This document shows positions 1 through 6,118 of a DNA stretch of 8,455 bases, piece by piece; position 1 is the stretch's first letter; each line of letters opens with the position of its first letter. The DNA comes from Nitrolancea sp040255925. GTDB lineage: Bacteria > Chloroflexota > Chloroflexia > Thermomicrobiales > Thermomicrobiaceae. Under the pieces are notes generated by a model, which did no database searches, was not told where the DNA came from, and saw only the letters and a program-made list of their open reading frames with translations. A program made the position numbers and the translations under genes. The stretch covers positions 1 through 8,455 of the forward strand of contig JBDZVX010000107.1 of assembly GCA_040255925.1 (NCBI GenBank). The letters are read 5' to 3'.

Positions 1-394
1 CGGCATCGAGCCATTCGAGGTTTACGGCCGGAAGCGGTCCTTCCTCGGAGCACGAGATGATGCGCTTCCATCGATCGGCGGTCATGTCGCGGACGACGAC
101 CCGCGCGCCGGGGAACTCCCATTCCAGATCCACCTGGCGTTTGAGCGTGGCCGGGAGCCGGTGGATGCGCGCGAAACAGCGGAGGTTGCCTTCCGACAAC
201 TGCTTGACTTCGGCCCAGGCGTCGGCTTCGTCCTCTTCGCCGGGGACAACACGGAAGAACCGGGCGTAGGCGCGGATCGCGGCTTTCAACCCGGCCTCGT
301 CGCGGCTCCGCAGCGGTACGATCGTCGTACCACCGCCGGTCTCGTACTCGCTGAAGAGGGCGACCACCGGACTGTCTGCTCTGCGTTCGATCAT
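1..394 (-). CDS. Hypothetical protein, 3' end beyond the window
   Basis: An open frame reads leftward from an ATG at 394-392 for 131 codons without a stop and leaves the window at base 1, so the C-terminus is missing. The product begins MIERRADSPVVALFSEYET. It is a soluble-looking mixed-charge protein with no signal peptide or membrane segment. It has an acidic patch around residues 52-58 (GEEDEAD), and a Trp/Arg-containing stretch near residues 108-114 (TADRWKR). An AGAGG-like ribosome binding site lies about 6 bases upstream of the ATG. I do not recognise the family. Support comes from the long open frame, G/C-rich third positions in keeping with the neighbours, the plausible ribosome site and its divergent placement relative to uvrB. 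A 13-nt palindrome at 428-440 lies just upstream. The opposite-strand frames here are shorter and look like no known protein. No function is proposed. Confidence 0.6.
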   Translation of the reverse strand, partial: MIERRADSPVVALFSEYETGGGTTIVPLRSRDEAGLKAAIRAYARFFRVVPGEEDEADAWAEVKQLSEGNLRCFARIHRLPATLKRQVDLEWEFPGARVVVRDMTADRWKRIISCSEEGPLPAVNLEWLDA

Positions 395-427
395 GCTGGC
401 CTCTGCTTACCGTTGGTACAGTAGATT

Positions 428-440
428 CGCGTCTGACGCG
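428..440. promoter_or_regulatory. 13-nt perfect palindrome, possible operator
   Basis: CGCGTC-T-GACGCG is a perfect inverted repeat with 6-base arms around one central base. It sits 34-46 bases upstream of the start codon of the leftward gene, where a repressor site would lie. A weak -10-like TACTGT on the minus strand (423-418) lies between the palindrome and that gene, with no good -35. Operator function is inference from symmetry and position. Chance occurrence in G+C-rich DNA cannot be excluded. Confidence 0.3.
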
Positions 441-470
441 CTGAATGGCTTGTATTGAACGGAACGATTA

Positions 471-551
471 AAAGATCCTTCACTTCGTTCAGGATGACGT
501 GTTTTGAGTTCGTGCTGGCCTCGTCATCCTGAGCGCCAGCGAAGGATCTTT
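471..551. repeat. Inverted pair of dispersed repeats
   Basis: Arm one (471-499) carries the core GATCCTTCACTTCGTTCAGG followed by ATGACG. Arm two (522-551) is its reverse complement with a few substitutions and one extra base (CGTCATCCTGAG...GAAGGATCTTT). The arms are separated by 22 bases, so a transcript could fold into a long imperfect hairpin. Translated on the minus strand, arm one gives the peptide VILNEVKDL, a signature I recognise from spurious ORFs made by a dispersed repeat in many bacterial genomes. Small open frames across this stretch should therefore not be annotated as genes. The role is unknown. It could be a non-autonomous mobile remnant or a 3'/5' UTR structure. It lies between two divergent genes, so it is not an ordinary operon terminator. 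Confidence 0.65.
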
Positions 552-570
552 CCCGCCATTGGAAGTCCCC

Positions 571-600
571 TCCCCTTTGTCGCGCCTCAGGGATGACGTG
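571..600. repeat. Partial third copy / companion repeat
   Basis: CCCTTTGTCGCGCCTCAGGG followed by ATGACGTG ends in the same GGATGACGTG decamer as the first repeat arm (492-501 compared with 591-600). The left half differs, so it looks like a related family or a mosaic copy. It is 19 bases from the inverted pair and has no coding content that I recognise. Confidence 0.45.
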
Positions 601-664
601 CCTCGGCCTATTCTGGGGAAACCTTGCCACATCCGCGTAGCGCGGGACAGCGGGCGCGGCCGAA

Positions 665-690
665 GTGACCGGCGGTCACCGGAAATGACC
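665..690. promoter_or_regulatory. Three alternating TGACC/GGTCA half-sites upstream of uvrB
   Basis: GTGACC (665-670), GGTCAC (674-679) and ATGACC (685-690) form an inverted repeat with a 3-base spacer followed by a third half-site. The array ends 8 bases before a TATAAT box at 699-704, covering the -35 zone, where a bound protein would block RNA polymerase. It does not match the LexA boxes I know from E. coli (CTG-N10-CAG) or Bacillus (GAAC-N4-GTTC). Regulation of uvrB by this site is inference. Confidence 0.35.
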
Positions 691-698
691 GGGTTCGA

Positions 699-704
699 TA
701 TAAT
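699..704 (+). promoter_or_regulatory. Candidate -10 box (TATAAT) for uvrB
   Basis: A consensus TATAAT lies 49 bases before the uvrB GTG codon. No good TTGACA-like hexamer sits 16-18 bases upstream; that zone is occupied by the TGACC half-site array. A second possible -10, TATGAT at 725-730, is closer to the gene and has a TTGATG (704-709) 15 bases upstream. Which one is used cannot be decided from sequence alone. Confidence 0.4.
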
Positions 705-753
705 TGATGAGCGCTTCGCGCGGGTATGATATTGGGTTCGGTGAGGGTAGCGG

Positions 754-2748
754 GTGCCAGAGTTCCAGCTTGTCACGGATCTTCAACCAACCGGCGATCA
801 GCCGAAGGCCATCGAGCAGCTTGTCGCTGGCCTCGATCAAGGCTACAAACATCAGACCTTGCTCGGTGTGACCGGCTCGGGCAAGACCTTCACCATGGCC
901 AATGTCATGGCCCGTGCTCAGCGTCCATCACTCGTGCTTGCGCCCAACAAGACACTGGCCGCCCAGCTCTACAGCGAGTTCAAAGAGTTCTTCCCCTACA
1001 ACGCCGTCGAATATTTCGTCAGCTACTACGACTACTACCAGCCGGAAGCCTATGTGCCGCGAACCGATACCTACATCGAGAAGGACGCGGACATCAACGA
1101 CGAGATCGACAAGCTCCGGCATGCGGCAACCCGCGCCTTGCTCACGCGGCGAGATGTCGTCATCGTCGCCAGTGTCTCCTGCATTTACGGCCTCGGCTCG
1201 CCGGAGGAGTACGGGAAGACGATCGTCTCGCTTCGCCGCGGCGCGTCGGTGCGGCGCGACCGGGTCCTACGTCACCTGGTGGATATCCAGTACAAGCGGA
1301 ACGACCTGACCCTGGTGCGCGGTACGTTCCGGGTGCGGGGCGATACGCTCGATATCTTCCCAGCGTATGAGGAGATCGCGGTCCGGGTGGAGTTCTGGGG
1401 CGATGAGATCGAACGGATCGTCGAGATCGACCCGCTCACCGGGGAACTGCTGGTCGAGCGTAGTGAGATCGATATCTACCCGGCTAAGCACTTCGTGACG
1501 ACCGAGGAAAAGCTCTCGCTGGCGATCAAGGACATCGAGCAGGAGCTGGAAGAACGGTTGCGCGAACTGGAGGCTGAAGGGAAGGTCCTGGAAGCGGCGC
1601 GGCTCAAGCAGCGGACGCTCTACGATCTGGAGATGCTCCAGGAAGCGGGCTACTGCTCGGGCATCGAGAACTACTCCCGCCACCTCTCCCGACGCGACGC
1701 CGGCTCGCCACCCTGGACACTGCTCGACTATTTCCCGGACGACTTCCTGATGTTCATCGATGAGTCTCACATGTCGATCCCACAGGTCCGGGGGATGTAT
1801 GCCGGTGACCGCTCCCGGAAGGATGTCCTGGTCGACTACGGCTTCCGCCTCCCCTCGGCGCGGGATAACCGGCCACTGATGTTCGAGGAGTTCCAGGGCC
1901 ATCTCCGCCAAGCGGTGTACGTCTCGGCGACACCGGGTCCCTACGAGCAGCAGCATAGCCAGCAGGTGGTTGAGCAGGTGATCCGGCCGACCGGGCTGGT
2001 CGATCCCGAGATCAGCGTCCGGCCGACGAAAGGGCAGATCGACGACCTGCTGGAGGAGCTCCATCGCCGGATCGCGCGTGGCGAACGGGCGCTGGTCACC
2101 ACGCTGACCAAGAAGATGGCCGAAGACCTCGCCGATTATTTCAAAGAGATCGGTATCCGGACCCATTACCTCCATAGTGAGATCGACACGCTGGAGCGGA
2201 TCACGATCCTCCGCGATCTCCGGCTCGGGGTCTACGATGTTGTGGTTGGGATCAACCTGCTCCGGGAGGGGCTGGACCTGCCGGAGGTTTCGCTGGTCGC
2301 CATTCTGGATGCGGACAAGGAAGGGTATTTGCGTTCGGCCGGGTCACTGATTCAGACGACCGGCCGGGCCGCGCGGCACGTCGACGGGCTGGTCATCATG
2401 TACGCCGACACGATGACGGCATCGATGAAGGCGGCGATCGACGAGACCTACCGGCGCCGGGCGATTCAAATGGCGTATAACGATGCGCACGGCATTACGC
2501 CGCGCGGCATCGTCAAGGAGATCAAGGATCTGACCGACCGGGTGCGGGCGGTAGCCGAAGAGCAGAGCCCCTACCGGGCGGAGCAGAAACCGGGGGCGAT
2601 CGCCGAGATCCCGCCCGAGGAGCTGGCGCGGATCATCCGGGATCTGGAGAAGCAGATGAAAGAGGCGGCCAAGCTCCTCGAATTTGAGCGAGCCGCGTTG
2701 CTGCGCGACCAGATCGTCGAGCTCCGGCGCGTTCAGGAGGTTCTTTAG
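754..2748 (+). CDS. uvrB: Excinuclease ABC subunit B (UvrB)
   Basis: UvrB is the damage-verifying helicase-like subunit of cytoplasmic nucleotide excision repair. It is loaded by UvrA, opens DNA around the lesion and recruits UvrC for incision. The 664-residue product matches the usual family length. Visible in order are: Walker A GVTGSGKT (38-45); the Tyr-rich damage-probing beta-hairpin YFVSYYDYYQPEAY and following residues (about 87-115); Walker B DESH (336-339); helicase motif V region LREGLDLPE (503-511); motif VI QTTGRAAR (534-541); and a C-terminal UVR coiled-coil domain (about 624-660, LEKQMKEAAKLLEFERAALL), which contacts UvrC. The GTG start is fixed by an in-frame TAG at 748-750, and GTGAGGG (741-747) provides a ribosome site. 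All motifs appear intact. It stands alone: uvrA and uvrC are not adjacent. The next gene is 133 bases away behind a structured repeat. Confidence 0.98.
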   Translation: MPEFQLVTDLQPTGDQPKAIEQLVAGLDQGYKHQTLLGVTGSGKTFTMANVMARAQRPSLVLAPNKTLAAQLYSEFKEFFPYNAVEYFVSYYDYYQPEAYVPRTDTYIEKDADINDEIDKLRHAATRALLTRRDVVIVASVSCIYGLGSPEEYGKTIVSLRRGASVRRDRVLRHLVDIQYKRNDLTLVRGTFRVRGDTLDIFPAYEEIAVRVEFWGDEIERIVEIDPLTGELLVERSEIDIYPAKHFVTTEEKLSLAIKDIEQELEERLRELEAEGKVLEAARLKQRTLYDLEMLQEAGYCSGIENYSRHLSRRDAGSPPWTLLDYFPDDFLMFIDESHMSIPQVRGMYAGDRSRKDVLVDYGFRLPSARDNRPLMFEEFQGHLRQAVYVSATPGPYEQQHSQQVVEQVIRPTGLVDPEISVRPTKGQIDDLLEELHRRIARGERALVTTLTKKMAEDLADYFKEIGIRTHYLHSEIDTLERITILRDLRLGVYDVVVGINLLREGLDLPEVSLVAILDADKEGYLRSAGSLIQTTGRAARHVDGLVIMYADTMTASMKAAIDETYRRRAIQMAYNDAHGITPRGIVKEIKDLTDRVRAVAEEQSPYRAEQKPGAIAEIPPEELARIIRDLEKQMKEAAKLLEFERAALLRDQIVELRRVQEVL

Positions 2749-2755
2749 CTGGGGA

Positions 2756-2840
2756 ACGGCCCTCACCCCCACCTCTCCCAGAATTGGGAGAGGGGAGCGT
2801 AGGGGCAGGCCCCTGTGCCTGCCCGTCGGGTGAGGGCCGT
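2756..2840. repeat. Structured repeat: outer stem enclosing two hairpins
   Basis: ACGGCCCTCACCC (2756-2768) is exactly complementary to GGGTGAGGGCCGT (2828-2840), a 13-bp outer stem. Inside are a 9-bp hairpin CCTCTCCCA-GAAT-TGGGAGAGG (2772-2793) and an 8-bp hairpin GGGCAGGC-CCCTGT-GCCTGCCC (2803-2824). The whole would fold as a three-way junction on either strand. Elements of this composition (CCCTCACCCC...GGGAGAGGGG) are, from memory, common between genes in Chloroflexota and cyanobacteria. It starts 8 bases after the uvrB stop. There is no T-tract, so it is not a classic intrinsic terminator, though it could stabilise a 3' end or slow polymerase. Confidence 0.65.
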
Positions 2841-2881
2841 AGGGTGGGGGCTGAGGCTTCTGGGGAAGAGATTGGGAGTTT

Positions 2882-4000
2882 ATGGACGAACAACCGAATC
2901 AAACGCCCGGTTCGGGCCGGGGACGTATGATCACGACTATCGCCGCTGCCGTGGTTGTCGTCATCATGATCGCACTGGTGACCTGGATCGTTCTCGGAAG
3001 ATCGGGCGCGGCCGGCGATAAAGCCGCGGCTCCGTCTCCCTCACCGCTGGCCAGCCCATCCGCCAGCTCCAGCCCAGCACCAACGCCCTCGGTTGCGCCA
3101 TCCGCGACTCCCGCACCATCATCCTCCGCCGTTCCGTCTCCCGCGCCATCCGGTGGCGAGTTCGGTGACCTGCCGGCACCGGAAATGCCGAGCGGTAATC
3201 CGGTGAACCGGCGGCTGAGCCTCAACTACCGGCTCGATATGAGCTTGCAGCAGATCCCGACCTCAGCGCCGGTCTATCAAATGCTTCCAAAGGACTGGAC
3301 GCACGAGCAGGTAGCCGACCTCGCCCAGCGGCTCGGCGTGACCGGAGAGATCGTGGATCAGGGGTCCGGGAGCTTCCGCGCCTCCGGTGGCGGGAACCTC
3401 TACGTCACCGAAAACCTCGTGCAGTACATCTCGGACGCCAAACCGCCGGCCGGGGAACTACCTGGCGACGATGTCCTGATCCAGTCAGCCCGGAACTGGC
3501 TCTTGGATCACAACCTCCTTGGAGGAGCCGATATCGGACCAGGGAGCGTTCAGGACCGGAATACGGACACCGGACGAGCGACCGTGGCGATCAAACCGAT
3601 CGAGCCGGATAAGATCCTCTCGGCCATCCCGTCCGCAGCGGTAATCCTTGGGACCGACGGGAGCGTTGTCGAGGCGAATATTCGCTGGCCGGAATCGCTG
3701 CGCAAAGCAAGCTATGGCCTCCGCTCGGCCGATGAGCTCTGGGCCGACGCCGGCGCCGGGCGCGGCTACGTCGATATCGATCCAAAGCTCCTGCCCGAGG
3801 GTTCGAATCAACTCATGGGAACCGCGACCGCCCGATCGGTCGGCCTGGCGTACACCGTCGCCGGCACTACGGCAACGAACCAATTCCTCGTCCCATTGGT
3901 CGTCTTCGAAGGCGAAGCGAAGATCAATGGGGTGGACGCGCCAGTGCCAGTTCGCATCTACGTCCAGTCGGTGAACCAGCAGCTCGCGCCACGCGGCTGA
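2882..4000 (+). CDS. Single-pass membrane-anchored exported protein of unknown function
   Basis: The product has 372 residues. A short polar N-terminus with two Arg (about 13-15) precedes one hydrophobic segment (about 17-38), which suggests a cytoplasmic N-terminus and an extracytoplasmic remainder. Residues about 47-91 are almost entirely Pro, Ser, Ala and Thr, a flexible linker through the cell envelope. The remaining 280 residues look like a folded globular region of alternating beta and helical segments, with no Cys and no catalytic motif that I recognise. It ends with a beta-rich stretch (about 322-365, including LVPLVVFEGEAKING). The layout resembles extracytoplasmic sensor or anti-sigma-associated proteins, but no partner regulator is next to it. 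GGGAG (2874-2878) is 3 bases from the ATG; a second ATG at residue 16 (base 2927) would leave the hydrophobic segment at the extreme N-terminus. Real as a gene, function unknown. Confidence 0.8.
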   Translation: MDEQPNQTPGSGRGRMITTIAAAVVVVIMIALVTWIVLGRSGAAGDKAAAPSPSPLASPSASSSPAPTPSVAPSATPAPSSSAVPSPAPSGGEFGDLPAPEMPSGNPVNRRLSLNYRLDMSLQQIPTSAPVYQMLPKDWTHEQVADLAQRLGVTGEIVDQGSGSFRASGGGNLYVTENLVQYISDAKPPAGELPGDDVLIQSARNWLLDHNLLGGADIGPGSVQDRNTDTGRATVAIKPIEPDKILSAIPSAAVILGTDGSVVEANIRWPESLRKASYGLRSADELWADAGAGRGYVDIDPKLLPEGSNQLMGTATARSVGLAYTVAGTTATNQFLVPLVVFEGEAKINGVDAPVPVRIYVQSVNQQLAPRG

Positions 4001-4175
4001 GAAGGTCGCCGGTTCCGGCCGCAACCAAGAGCCTGGTTCGCGCGTTCCGTCTCCAGGTGTCATGTCGTGATCACCGGCAACGCGATGCCATGATTGTGGT
4101 CCGCCCCGGCAGTGATCTCCGGAATCCTACCGGGCAATCTGATGGCAGTCCATAGGATGCGCGACAGGGGGAGCC
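4001..4175. other. Intergenic stretch with no clear feature
   Basis: The 175 bases between the membrane protein and the GH18 gene hold only weak structure. There is a 5-bp inverted repeat GCCGG-TT-CCGGC (4008-4019) just after the stop without a T-run. There is also an 11-base near-direct repeat, GTGATCACCGG (4067-4077) and GTGATCTCCGG (4112-4122). TAGGAT (4153-4158) could be a -10 but has no partner. I see no convincing promoter, although one is expected here if the right-hand run is a separate transcription unit. Confidence 0.4.
4166..4171 (+). promoter_or_regulatory. Ribosome binding site deciding a TTG start
   Basis: AGGGGG lies 4 bases before TTG at 4176-4178. No ATG or GTG occurs in frame between the upstream in-frame stop TGA (4140-4142) and this TTG. 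Starting at TTG gives a complete signal peptide (basic RRQTWR, hydrophobic core, PAEA end), whereas the next in-frame ATG (4275) would remove it. Confidence 0.6.
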
Positions 4176-5618
4176 TTGCGAAGACAGACATGGCGTTTGC
4201 CGATCAATCTGGCCCTGCTTGTGGCGCTCGTCATTGCCGTTCTCCCGTTTCAGCCGGCCCAGCCAGCCGAAGCGATGACAACGAATCTGCGCTGGGGATA
4301 TTATGTCACCTACAGTGATACCTCCCTTACCTCCTTGCGCGCCAACGTCGGGCACCTGGATGGGGTGATGCCCTACTTCTACAACCTGAACGCCGACGGA
4401 TCGATCAAGGACCTCACCAACACGACGGCGCTGTCGATCATGCGGCAGGCGGGCGTCAGGATCGTCCCAATGATCACGAACGTCGCGCGCTGGGATGACT
4501 TCCACAATGCGATGGTGTCTCCGGACCAGCGAAACGCGGCCGCGCAGCGGATTGCCGATCTCGTCACGAGCAACAACTACGATGGGATTCATATCGATTT
4601 CGAGGCGGTCAACGCATCAGATGCCCCACTGCTCACCGACTTCATGCGGCAGCTCGCGGACAAGCTGCATCCGAAAAACAAGCTGGTCACCCAGGCGGTG
4701 ATCGCGCGCACGTCGGACACCCCTACGACTTGGGGAGGCGCCTATGATTACGCCGCGCTGGCCGACATCAACGACTACATCGCGATCATGGCCTACGACT
4801 ACCACCCGCAGGGAAGCACCACGCCGGGGGCTATCGCGCCGATTCCCTGGCAGCAAAATGTGCTCCAATACGCCAAGACACGGATTCCCGCCGCCAACAT
4901 CCTGCTCGGCATGCCGCTCTACGGCTACGACTGGGATCTGGCCGACGGGCCACCGGCTACGGCGCTCCGGTATGAGCAAGCGGCGGCGCTGGCCGCCCGT
5001 CCCGGGGCGACCACCGGCTACGACAAGGACCAGGAGCAGCCCTGGCTTCGCTATACCGACGATGACGGGCATCCGCACGAGGCGTGGTATGANNNNNNNN
5101 NNNNNNNNNNNNNNNNNNNNNNNNNNNNNNNNNNNNNNNNNNNNNNNNNNNNNNNNNNNNNNNNNNNNNNNNNNNNNNNNNNNNNNNNNNNNTTCGAGTA
5201 CCACCCGGAGCACCGGCTCACTCCCTATGAGACCGAGCTTGGCCGGCTCGGCGCGGCGGACGCCGAACAGCGGGGACTCCTGAATAGCAGCGCGTTCCAG
5301 CCATTGCCGGCCGGCACCGGCAGCAACGCCAACTGCACCTTCGTCCAGGAGACCGGCCACCGGCTCTGTGGCGGCTTCCGGAGCTACTGGCAGTCGCACG
5401 GGCTGGAGTTCAACGATCCCGGCATCTCCTACCGGGAGTCGTTGGCCCTCTTCGGCTACCCGATCAGTGAGGAGTTCACCGATCCCGCGACCGGGCTGGT
5501 GACGCAGTACTTCGAGCGTGCCCGGTTCGAGTATCATCCAGAGAACGCGGCGCCGTACGATATCCTGCTCGGGAGGCTCGGTGCCGACACGGTTCGCGCG
5601 AAGGGATGGATCCGTTGA
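4176..5618 (+). CDS. Secreted GH18-family glycosidase with C-terminal repeat modules, interrupted by an assembly gap
   Basis: A glycoside hydrolase 18 protein of the YaaH/SleL-like (spore cortex/peptidoglycan hydrolase) type, probably acting on chitin or peptidoglycan-like amino-sugar polymers outside the cell. Residues 1-33 look like a Sec signal peptide ending PAEA. The TIM-barrel shows the active-site strand DGIHIDFE (136-143), with E143 as the predicted acid and D141 beside it. The first middle Asp of chitinase-type DxxDxDxE is His (H139), as in non-chitinase members. MAYDYH (205-210) and GMPLYGYDW (245-253) are further barrel-strand motifs. After residue 305 come 100 N. Downstream lie FEYHPE (340-345) and again FEYHPE (451-456), with Cys387/Cys398 and GYPISEEF between: tandem extracellular modules of about 110 residues, possibly for wall or carbohydrate binding. 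The true length is unknown. The frame is open on both sides of the gap, but continuity through it is assumed. The 3' end overlaps aroQ. Confidence 0.8.
   Translation: MRRQTWRLPINLALLVALVIAVLPFQPAQPAEAMTTNLRWGYYVTYSDTSLTSLRANVGHLDGVMPYFYNLNADGSIKDLTNTTALSIMRQAGVRIVPMITNVARWDDFHNAMVSPDQRNAAAQRIADLVTSNNYDGIHIDFEAVNASDAPLLTDFMRQLADKLHPKNKLVTQAVIARTSDTPTTWGGAYDYAALADINDYIAIMAYDYHPQGSTTPGAIAPIPWQQNVLQYAKTRIPAANILLGMPLYGYDWDLADGPPATALRYEQAAALAARPGATTGYDKDQEQPWLRYTDDDGHPHEAWYXXXXXXXXXXXXXXXXXXXXXXXXXXXXXXXXXXFEYHPEHRLTPYETELGRLGAADAEQRGLLNSSAFQPLPAGTGSNANCTFVQETGHRLCGGFRSYWQSHGLEFNDPGISYRESLALFGYPISEEFTDPATGLVTQYFERARFEYHPENAAPYDILLGRLGADTVRAKGWIR
5093..5192. other. Assembly gap (exactly 100 N)
   Basis: A run of exactly 100 N is a standard placeholder for a gap of unknown size, not measured sequence. 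It falls inside the GH18 gene between the end of the visible barrel (…HEAWY plus a GAN codon for Asp or Glu) and a repeat-module remnant starting FEYHPE. The reading frame happens to be preserved across the placeholder, which says nothing about the real length. Confidence 0.97.
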
Positions 5619-6118
5619 CCGAGGGGTCGCCTATCGCCCGGAAATGCGTCCTGGTCCTGCATGGACCAAACCTCAACCTGCTCGGACAGCGCGAGCCGGA
5701 GATCTACGGGCGGATGACGCTGGATGAGATCGACCGCCGGATTCAGGAGGCCGCACAGGAGCGGGGCTATGAAACGGTCATCCACCAGTCGAATTATGAG
5801 GGAGCGCTGATCGACCAGATTCAGCGAAATGGCCCGGTTTGCTGTGGTATTATTATCAATCCGGGGGCATTGACCCACTATAGCATTGCCCTGCGGGATG
5901 CGCTCGCGGCGGTCTCGACGCCAGTCATCGAGGTTCACCTGAGCAACATCTACGCGCGGGAGCCGTTCCGCCATCAGTCGGTCACTGCCCCGGTTGTTAC
6001 CGGACAGATCTCCGGACTGGGCGCTGGCGGGTACCTGCTCGCGTTGCGCTATCTCATCGACCAGGCGGAGGAACGGGAGTCGTCCGAGCATGCAGAGTCG
6101 CGTCGCCAAACTCCGTGA
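5606..6118 (+). CDS. aroQ: 3-dehydroquinate dehydratase, type II
   Basis: Catalyses the third step of the shikimate pathway, 3-dehydroquinate to 3-dehydroshikimate, as a cytoplasmic dodecamer in the type II family. The 170-residue product carries the signature GPNLNLLGQREPEIYG (20-35) with active-site Arg29 and Tyr34, HQSNYEGALID (60-70), NPGALTHYS (85-93) with Asn85 and His91, EVHLSN (109-114) with Glu109 and catalytic His111, and Arg118/Arg122 in YAREPFR. All expected active-site residues are present. The start is ambiguous. ATG 5606 overlaps the GH18 gene by 13 bases but has almost no spacing to AAGGG; TTG 5615 would give a 4-base TTGA overlap and place AAGGGA 8 bases upstream. Either leaves an N-terminal extension ahead of the usual start near KCVLVLHGPN. 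The 3' end overlaps the next gene by 29 bases. No other shikimate gene is in view. Confidence 0.96.
   Translation: MDPLTEGSPIARKCVLVLHGPNLNLLGQREPEIYGRMTLDEIDRRIQEAAQERGYETVIHQSNYEGALIDQIQRNGPVCCGIIINPGALTHYSIALRDALAAVSTPVIEVHLSNIYAREPFRHQSVTAPVVTGQISGLGAGGYLLALRYLIDQAEERESSEHAESRRQTP

Larger units (their letters stand above)
395..753. other. Divergent intergenic region
   Basis: This 359-base region separates the leftward hypothetical gene from uvrB. It holds, from left to right, a 13-nt palindrome (428-440), the inverted dispersed repeat pair (471-551), a related partial repeat (571-600), the TGACC half-site array (665-690), a TATAAT box (699-704) and the uvrB ribosome site (741-747). Between 601 and 664 I see nothing specific. 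Minus-strand open frames at 391-630 and 489-776 are repeat-derived and are not called as genes. Confidence 0.6.

Noticed and set aside
471..600. Possible CRISPR-like repeats
   Set aside because: Only two to three copies, in inverted orientation and with unequal spacing; there are no spacers and no cas genes.
391..776. Small minus-strand open frames upstream of uvrB
   Set aside because: They are translations of dispersed repeats (VILNEVKDL type), not conserved proteins.
726..1370. 214-codon plus-strand open frame overlapping the start of uvrB
   Set aside because: It is out of frame with uvrB, Arg/Cys-rich and has no ribosome site or family motif.
1267..2175. 302-codon minus-strand open frame inside uvrB
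   Set aside because: It is antisense to an intact uvrB, has no recognisable motifs and is explained by G+C-rich codon bias.
2756..2840. Intrinsic terminator of uvrB
   Set aside because: The stems are strong but there is no T-tract after any of them, so it is recorded as a structured repeat instead.
4617..5537. 306-codon minus-strand open frame across the GH18 gene and gap
   Set aside because: It passes through 34 unknown codons and is antisense to a gene with clear catalytic motifs.
5994..6089. Upstream extension of the Xaa-Pro peptidase to an earlier ATG
   Set aside because: The 32 extra residues lie wholly within aroQ, are Arg/Ser-rich and unlike the family N-terminus. ATG 6090 gives the normal start.
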